Positions 7,051 through 11,526 of a stretch of DNA of 11,526 bases are shown here, piece by piece; position 1 is the first letter of the stretch, and each line of letters opens with the position of its first letter. A program made the position numbers and the translations under genes. The notes beneath the pieces are model-generated. The model worked only from the letters and a program-made list of their open reading frames with translations, was not told the DNA's origin and searched no databases. The DNA lies in the NCBI GenBank assembly GCA_900544445.1, contig UQVK01000113.1, positions 1 to 11,526 of the forward strand. The letters are read 5' to 3'. This DNA is from an uncultured Lachnospiraceae bacterium (lineage in GTDB: Bacteria; Bacillota; Clostridia; Lachnospirales; Lachnospiraceae).

Positions 7051-8043
7051 ATGAAATGGAAAAAATTCAGAATTAAAACGGTTACGGATGCGGAGGATAT
7101 CGTTATCAGCACCCTTTATGACATCGGCCTGGAGGGCGCGCAGATCGAAGACAAGGTTCCCCTTACCGCCGCGGAGAAGGAGCAGATGTTTGTGGATATC
7201 CTGCCGGAAGGGCCCGAGGATGACGGCATTGCCTACCTCAGCTTTTTTGTGGAAGAGAATGAGGACGGAAAGCTCCTGGTGAACGGAGAGGAAACCACGC
7301 AGGAGGCTGTTCTGGAATCGGTCGAAAAGGAGCTGGACGGACTGCGTGCCTTCTGTGACATTGGAGAAGGCAGCATCAGCGTGGATGAGACGGAGGACGT
7401 TGACTGGATCAATAACTGGAAGCAGTATTTTCACCAGTTTTACATCGACGACCTGCTGGTGATTCCCTCCTGGGAGGAAGTGGAAGAGAAAGACCGGGAT
7501 AAAATGATCCTGCACATCGATCCCGGAACTGCCTTCGGGACCGGTATGCATGAGACCACCCAGCTGTGCATCCGGCAGCTGAAAAAATATGTGACGCCGG
7601 ATACGGTCCTGCTGGATGTGGGAACCGGAAGCGGAATTCTGGGAATCCTTGCCCTCATGTTCGGCGCGAAGAAGGTGGTCGGCACGGATCTGGATCCCTG
7701 TGCCGTGGACGCAGTGCAGGATAACCTGCAGGCAAACGGCATTGATCCGGAAAAATTCACCCTTCTGATCGGCAATCTGATCACGGAAAAAGAGGTGCAG
7801 GATCAGGTGGGATACGGTTGCTATGATATCGTTGCGGCAAACATTCTGGCGGATGTGCTGGTGGCGCTGACCCCCGTGGTGATTGCGCAGATGAAGCCGG
7901 GAGCCATCTACATCCTTTCCGGTATCATCGACGATAAGGAAGCTGTGGTAAAGGAGGCGGTGCAGGCGGCAGGTCTGGAGCTTCTGGATGTGAATTATCA
8001 GGGTGAATGGGTCGGCATTACCGCGAGAAAGCCGATCGTCTGA
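7051..8043 (+). CDS. prmA: Ribosomal protein L11 methyltransferase PrmA
   Basis: PrmA trimethylates ribosomal protein L11 using S-adenosylmethionine. The 330-residue product has the N-terminal substrate-recognition domain (1 to about 105, beginning MKWKKFRIKTVTDAED) and a Rossmann methyltransferase domain. The family signatures are present: DPGTAFGTGMHETT (157-170), the AdoMet motif DVGTGSGILG (189-198), GTDLDPCAV (211-219), and ANILAD (263-268) in the motif IV position. ATG 7051 follows GAGGAG (7038-7043) by 7 nt. The frame stays open back to a stop at 6955-6957, but there is no good start codon upstream. prmA often follows dnaJ in Firmicutes; here two extra genes and a separate promoter intervene. 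It is cotranscribed with rsmE, 53 nt downstream. Confidence 0.97.
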   Translation: MKWKKFRIKTVTDAEDIVISTLYDIGLEGAQIEDKVPLTAAEKEQMFVDILPEGPEDDGIAYLSFFVEENEDGKLLVNGEETTQEAVLESVEKELDGLRAFCDIGEGSISVDETEDVDWINNWKQYFHQFYIDDLLVIPSWEEVEEKDRDKMILHIDPGTAFGTGMHETTQLCIRQLKKYVTPDTVLLDVGTGSGILGILALMFGAKKVVGTDLDPCAVDAVQDNLQANGIDPEKFTLLIGNLITEKEVQDQVGYGCYDIVAANILADVLVALTPVVIAQMKPGAIYILSGIIDDKEAVVKEAVQAAGLELLDVNYQGEWVGITARKPIV

Positions 8044-8096
8044 AAAAATATGGCATTTAGCGGTTTCAAAGATGGATTCAGGTTTGAGGAGGCGGC

Positions 8097-8930
8097 ATGT
8101 ACCAGTTTTTTGTACAACCGGAACAGATACAGGGAAAAACGATCCGGATCACGGGGAGCGATGTGAACCACATTAAAAATGTGCTGCGCATGAAGCCCGG
8201 CGAGGAAATTTCCGTCAGCAACGGCGTGGACGGAAAGGAATACCGCTGCGGAATCGAAAGCCTGGGGGAGGATGAAATTCTCTGTACGCTCCGCTTTATC
8301 AAGGAGGAAGGGCTGGAACTGCCTTCCCGGATCTATCTTTTTCAGTGCCTGCCCAAGTCGGACAAGATGGAGCTGGTGATCCAGAAGGCGGTGGAGCTGG
8401 GCGCCTGCGCGGTGATCCCTGTCGCGGCAAAGCGCTGCGTGATGAAGCTGGACGCAAAAAAGGAAAAGAATAAGCTGGCGCGTTGGCAGCAGATTGCGGA
8501 AGCGGCGGCGAAGCAGAGCAGACGCCGCATCATTCCGGAGGTCACCCATGTGATGAGCATGAAGGAGGCGTTTTCCTTTGCTGCGGATATGGACGTGAAG
8601 CTGTTTCCCTATGAGCTGGCGGAGGGAATGGAGCAGACCAGAAGGCTGGTGGACGGAGTAAAGGCGGGTCAGAGCATCGCCGTGTTCATCGGTCCGGAGG
8701 GCGGATTTGAGGATTCCGAGGTGGAAGAGGCCCAAAAAGCGGGATTTACGCCCATCACTCTGGGAAAGAGAATTCTGCGCACGGAAACGGCGGGCTTTAC
8801 CGTCCTGGCCTGGCTGATGTACCGGCTGGAGGATGCGGAGCCGGAAGCTGTGGGAACGCAGGATGCTGGAATGCCGGGGGCGAAATCTGCGGGGCTGCCA
8901 GAGAACGGTGAAGGGGAATCCGCCATATAA
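8097..8930 (+). CDS. rsmE: 16S rRNA (uracil-1498-N3)-methyltransferase RsmE
   Basis: RsmE methylates N3 of U1498 in 16S rRNA within the assembled 30S subunit. The N-terminal PUA-like domain (1 to about 72, with HIKNVLRMKPGE) precedes a SPOUT (knotted) methyltransferase domain. Visible signatures are KSDKMELVIQKAVELG (87-102), RWQQIAEAAAKQSRR (129-143), GPEGG (199-203) and LGKRILRTETA (222-232), the last forming the AdoMet knot. The core ends near residue 245, close to the usual full length. A further 30 or so residues rich in Ala, Gly, Glu and Pro (246-277) follow, with no recognisable fold. ATG 8097 follows GAGGAGG (8086-8092) at a slightly short 4 nt. It is the second gene of the prmA operon and is followed by a terminator. 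Confidence 0.97.
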   Translation: MYQFFVQPEQIQGKTIRITGSDVNHIKNVLRMKPGEEISVSNGVDGKEYRCGIESLGEDEILCTLRFIKEEGLELPSRIYLFQCLPKSDKMELVIQKAVELGACAVIPVAAKRCVMKLDAKKEKNKLARWQQIAEAAAKQSRRRIIPEVTHVMSMKEAFSFAADMDVKLFPYELAEGMEQTRRLVDGVKAGQSIAVFIGPEGGFEDSEVEEAQKAGFTPITLGKRILRTETAGFTVLAWLMYRLEDAEPEAVGTQDAGMPGAKSAGLPENGEGESAI

Positions 8931-8952
8931 TAAAGCAGGCGTGCCCGGCGTG

Positions 8953-8992
8953 GTGCGTCCTGACGAGCCCATGTCTCAGGCGCACGCTTTTT
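8953..8992 (+). terminator. Intrinsic terminator of prmA-rsmE
   Basis: GTGCG-T-CCTGA (8953-8963, one bulged T) pairs with TCAGGCGCAC (8976-8985), giving 10 bp around a 12-nt loop. GC and then TTTTT (8988-8992) follow. An alternative fold uses GCGTGC at 8939-8944 with GCACGC next to the T-tract. Either way it separates rsmE from the desulfurase gene. Confidence 0.75.
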
Positions 8993-9026
8993 ACTGAACA
9001 ATCGACATAGAAAGTTGGGAAAAACC

Positions 9027-10187
9027 ATGGAATGCTATCTGGATAATTCAGCCACAACAAGATGCTTTGACAGTGTCGCAGAACTCATGACGCAGGTGAT
9101 GTGTCTGGACTATGGCAATCCATCCAGTATGCACAGGAAGGGAGTGCAGGCTGAGCAATACCTTCGCTATGCAAAAGATGTGTTTTCCAGGATCCTCAAG
9201 GTGAATGGAAAAGAGCTGTTCTTTACCTCGGGCGGCACGGAGTCGGATAATCTGGCGCTGATTGGCTGTGCGTTCGCAAACTGCCGCGCCGGAAGGCATC
9301 TGATCACAACGTCCATCGAGCATCCTGCCATCCTGCAGACCATGCAATATCTGGAGGAACAGGGCTTTGAAGTGACTTATCTTCCCGTGGACGAATGGGG
9401 AAGGATCCGACTGTCGGATCTGGAATGCGCCCTGCGGCCGGATACGATTCTGGTATCCATCATGCATACCAACAATGAAATCGGTTCTCTTCAGCCCATT
9501 GCGGAGGCGGGAGCGCTGATCCGGAGAAGAAATCCTTCCACCCTGTTCCATGTGGATGCGGTGCAGGGCTTCGGAAAATTCCGTATTCTCCCCAGAAAAA
9601 TGGGAATTGACATGCTTTCCTTAAGCGGCCATAAAATCCATGGGCCGAAGGGAACGGGACTGCTGTATGTGAACGACAGGGTGAAAATTCATCCCATCAT
9701 CTTCGGCGGCGGCCAGCAGCGTGGACTGCGTTCCGGAACGGAAAACGTGCCCGGCATTGCGGGACTCGCAAAGGCTGCGGAGGAGGTCTATGCGGGGCTG
9801 GATGCGGATACGGCAAGGCTGTATGAGCTGAAGCAGCGCTTTATCGACGGGGTTCTGCAGCTTCCTGATGTCCAGATCAACGGCCTGACGGGAAGGGACA
9901 GCGCTCCTCATGTGATCAGCGTCTCCTTCCGCGGTGTGCGCAGCGAAGTGCTTCTGCATGCGTTGGAGGACCGGGAGATCTATGTGTCGGCGGGAAGCGC
10001 CTGCTCCTCCAACCGGCCGGAAACGGCAGGAAGTGCCACTCTGCGCGCCATCGGGCTGGATAAGGAGCTGCTTGGATCCACGCTCCGCTTCAGCCTGTCC
10101 GTGTTTACTACCCGGGAGGAAATTGACTATACGCTGCATGCGTTGCATGAGCTGGTTCCCATGCTGCGCAGATTTACCAGACGATAA
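9027..10187 (+). CDS. Cysteine desulfurase (NifS/IscS family), probable sulfur donor to ThiI
   Basis: This PLP enzyme converts cysteine to alanine and holds the sulfur as a persulfide. The 386-residue protein starts MECYLDNSATT, the usual start of the family. It carries TSGGTESDNLALIG, His99 in SIEHPAI (which stacks on the cofactor), the PLP lysine Lys203 in SLSGHKIHGPKG, GGGQQRGLRSGTENV, and the catalytic Cys326 in SAGSACSSNRP. The short cysteine loop is of the NifS-like type seen in ThiI-linked enzymes. ATG 9027 is chosen because the conserved N-terminus begins there, although only weak GGGA (9017-9020) precedes it; a TTG at 9015 would add four residues. thiI follows 123 nt later, which points to tRNA 4-thiouridine synthesis, as known for the Bacillus NifZ-ThiI pair, rather than general Fe-S assembly. 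No scaffold gene (iscU or sufU) is nearby. Confidence 0.93.
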   Translation: MECYLDNSATTRCFDSVAELMTQVMCLDYGNPSSMHRKGVQAEQYLRYAKDVFSRILKVNGKELFFTSGGTESDNLALIGCAFANCRAGRHLITTSIEHPAILQTMQYLEEQGFEVTYLPVDEWGRIRLSDLECALRPDTILVSIMHTNNEIGSLQPIAEAGALIRRRNPSTLFHVDAVQGFGKFRILPRKMGIDMLSLSGHKIHGPKGTGLLYVNDRVKIHPIIFGGGQQRGLRSGTENVPGIAGLAKAAEEVYAGLDADTARLYELKQRFIDGVLQLPDVQINGLTGRDSAPHVISVSFRGVRSEVLLHALEDREIYVSAGSACSSNRPETAGSATLRAIGLDKELLGSTLRFSLSVFTTREEIDYTLHALHELVPMLRRFTRR

Positions 10188-10198
10188 GAGGCTTTTGT

Positions 10199-10245
10199 CT
10201 CTCGGGCGGAAAAGGCGCGCGCAGGCGCCGCCGTCCGCCTGAGAG
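10199..10245 (+). other. Long two-part stem-loop between the desulfurase gene and thiI
   Basis: Outer arms 10199-10209 and 10235-10245 pair over 11 positions with one G-T. An inner 5-bp stem, GGCGC (10214-10218) with GCGCC (10225-10229), caps it. No T-tract follows on either strand, so it is not a classical terminator. It begins 12 nt after the desulfurase stop codon and could be an mRNA processing or differential-stability element within the two-gene unit. Confidence 0.6.
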
Positions 10246-10310
10246 GGGGCTGCGGCAATACAGGAAAGCGGGGAGCATGCTGAGCATTTGTCCCTGGAAA
10301 AAGGAGTATT

Positions 10311-11498
10311 ATGGAATTCAGATCTTTTTTGATTAAGTATGCGGAAATCGGTGTGAAGGGAAGAAACCGCGGCATCTTTGAGGACGCCCTGGTCCGGCAG
10401 ATCCGTCACGCGTTGAAGCGGTGCGAGGGAGAATTTGCTGTCCGGCGCACCAGAGGCAGGGTATATGTGGAGGTCCTTTCCGAGAGCTATGATTATGAGG
10501 AAACGGTTGAGGGACTGAAAACCGTGTTCGGCATCGCCCAGATCTGCCCGATGATCGAGCTGAAGGACGAAGGCTTTGAGAGTCTGTGCAGCGCTGTGGT
10601 CTCTTACATGGGAGAAGCCTATCCGGACCGGAATCTTACCTTTAAGGTGAATACGAGGAGGGCGAGAAAGGACTACCCCATGGAATCCATGGAGGTGAAC
10701 AGCGAAGTGGGCGGCGTGCTTCTGGACGCCTATCCGGAGATGAAGGTGGACGTGCATGATCCGCAGGTGATGCTGAATATCGAGATCCGGGAAAAAATCT
10801 ATGTGTATTCTATTGAAATTCCCGGCCCCGGCGGAATGCCGGTGGGAACCAACGGCAAGGGCATGCTTCTTCTGTCCGGCGGAATCGATTCGCCGGTGGC
10901 AGGCTGGATGATCGCCAAGCGCGGTGTGAAGATCGACGCGGTCTATTTTCACGCGCCCCCGTACACCAGCGACCGGGCGAAGCAGAAGGTGGTGGATCTG
11001 GCCCGCAAGGTGGCCCGCTACAGCGGACCGATCTGGCTGCATGTGATCAATTTTACCGATATCCAGCTCTACATCTACGAAAAGTGCCCGCATGAGGAGC
11101 TGACAATCATCATGCGCCGTTATATGATGCGGATTGCGGAAAAGATCGCTGCGGATACGGAATGTCTGGGACTGATTACCGGAGAGAGCATCGGTCAGGT
11201 AGCTTCTCAGACCATGCAGTCGCTGGCGGCCACAAACGAGGTCTGCAGCATGCCCGTGTACCGTCCGTTGATCGGAATGGACAAGCAGGAGATCATCAAT
11301 ATTTCGGAGAAAATCGATACCTATGAGACGTCGATTCTTCCTTTTGAGGACTGCTGCACTATTTTCGTGGCCAAGCATCCGGTGACCAAGCCGAATCTGA
11401 ACGTGATCCGGAAGCATGAGAAGAATCTGGATGAAAAGATTGACGGGCTGGTTCAGACGGCTCTGGATACGAAGGAACTGATTGTGGTAGAGGCGTAG
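10311..11498 (+). CDS. thiI: tRNA 4-thiouridine synthase ThiI (rhodanese-less form)
   Basis: ThiI adenylates U8 of tRNA and inserts sulfur to give 4-thiouridine, a near-UV sensor and tRNA quality mark; in some bacteria it also feeds thiamine thiazole synthesis. The N-terminal ferredoxin-like and THUMP regions (about 1-170, starting with FLIKYAEIGVKGRNRG) precede an ATP-pyrophosphatase domain with the PP-loop SGGIDS (189-194). GLITGESIGQVASQT follows, and EDCCTIF near the end places cysteines at 348 and 349, one of which likely matches the catalytic Cys344 of E. coli ThiI. At 395 residues it lacks the C-terminal rhodanese domain of the E. coli enzyme, as in Bacillus, and so depends on a partner desulfurase, here the upstream gene. 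ATG 10311 follows AAGGAG (10301-10306). No terminator is seen in the last 28 nt of the window. Confidence 0.97.
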   Translation: MEFRSFLIKYAEIGVKGRNRGIFEDALVRQIRHALKRCEGEFAVRRTRGRVYVEVLSESYDYEETVEGLKTVFGIAQICPMIELKDEGFESLCSAVVSYMGEAYPDRNLTFKVNTRRARKDYPMESMEVNSEVGGVLLDAYPEMKVDVHDPQVMLNIEIREKIYVYSIEIPGPGGMPVGTNGKGMLLLSGGIDSPVAGWMIAKRGVKIDAVYFHAPPYTSDRAKQKVVDLARKVARYSGPIWLHVINFTDIQLYIYEKCPHEELTIIMRRYMMRIAEKIAADTECLGLITGESIGQVASQTMQSLAATNEVCSMPVYRPLIGMDKQEIINISEKIDTYETSILPFEDCCTIFVAKHPVTKPNLNVIRKHEKNLDEKIDGLVQTALDTKELIVVEA

Positions 11499-11526
11499 CG
11501 GGGGCGGTGGCCTCCCGGCTGCGGCT

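Noticed and set aside
8993..9026. A promoter for the desulfurase gene
   Set aside because: I could not find a credible -35/-10 pair in the short space after the terminator, though one must exist there or transcription reads through.
9621..11417. A 598-codon open frame on the minus strand across the desulfurase gene and thiI
   Set aside because: It runs opposite two clearly conserved genes and their spacer, has no recognisable domain, and follows from codon bias of the + strand genes.

Overview
The window is an ordinary-looking stretch of a Clostridia chromosome, most likely Lachnospiraceae or a close relative. The evidence is the gene order hrcA-grpE-dnaK-dnaJ followed by prmA and rsmE, a perfect CIRCE operator, a DnaK of the Gram-positive type (no extra loop in the first quarter of its ATPase domain), strong AGGAGG-type ribosome binding sites, and a moderately high G+C of about 55% in the segments I counted. 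All genes lie on the + strand. There are no tRNA or rRNA genes, insertion sequences, CRISPR arrays or integrases.

Layout. 1-173: possible end of an upstream transcript, then a sigma-A-type promoter (78-104) overlaid downstream by CIRCE (121-149). 174-5330: the class I heat-shock operon hrcA, grpE, dnaK, dnaJ, closed by a clear intrinsic terminator at 5344-5388. 5389-6380: an EcsC-family protein gene behind a 173-nt leader rich in hairpins. 6381-6857: an A+T-rich island holding a small two-CxxC zinc-ribbon protein with its own promoter and strong terminator. 6888-8992: a promoter, a GC-rich leader hairpin, then prmA and rsmE (ribosomal protein L11 and 16S rRNA methyltransferases) and a terminator. 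9027-11498: a cysteine desulfurase followed by a rhodanese-less ThiI, a pair expected to make 4-thiouridine at position 8 of tRNA.

How the genes work together. HrcA represses its own operon through CIRCE. DnaJ delivers substrates and stimulates DnaK ATPase, and GrpE exchanges the nucleotide. PrmA, RsmE and the desulfurase/ThiI pair all act on the translation machinery. The EcsC-like and zinc-ribbon proteins have no assigned role here.

I found no clearly new multi-gene system. The most interesting signals are non-coding. grpE and dnaK are preceded by matching hairpins (same CGGAC loop, followed by AATGGAG at the same distance from the start codon). The 246-nt dnaK-dnaJ spacer holds a 19-position stem and a 16-position stem without terminator T-tracts. 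The EcsC leader and the desulfurase-thiI spacer also carry unexplained hairpins.
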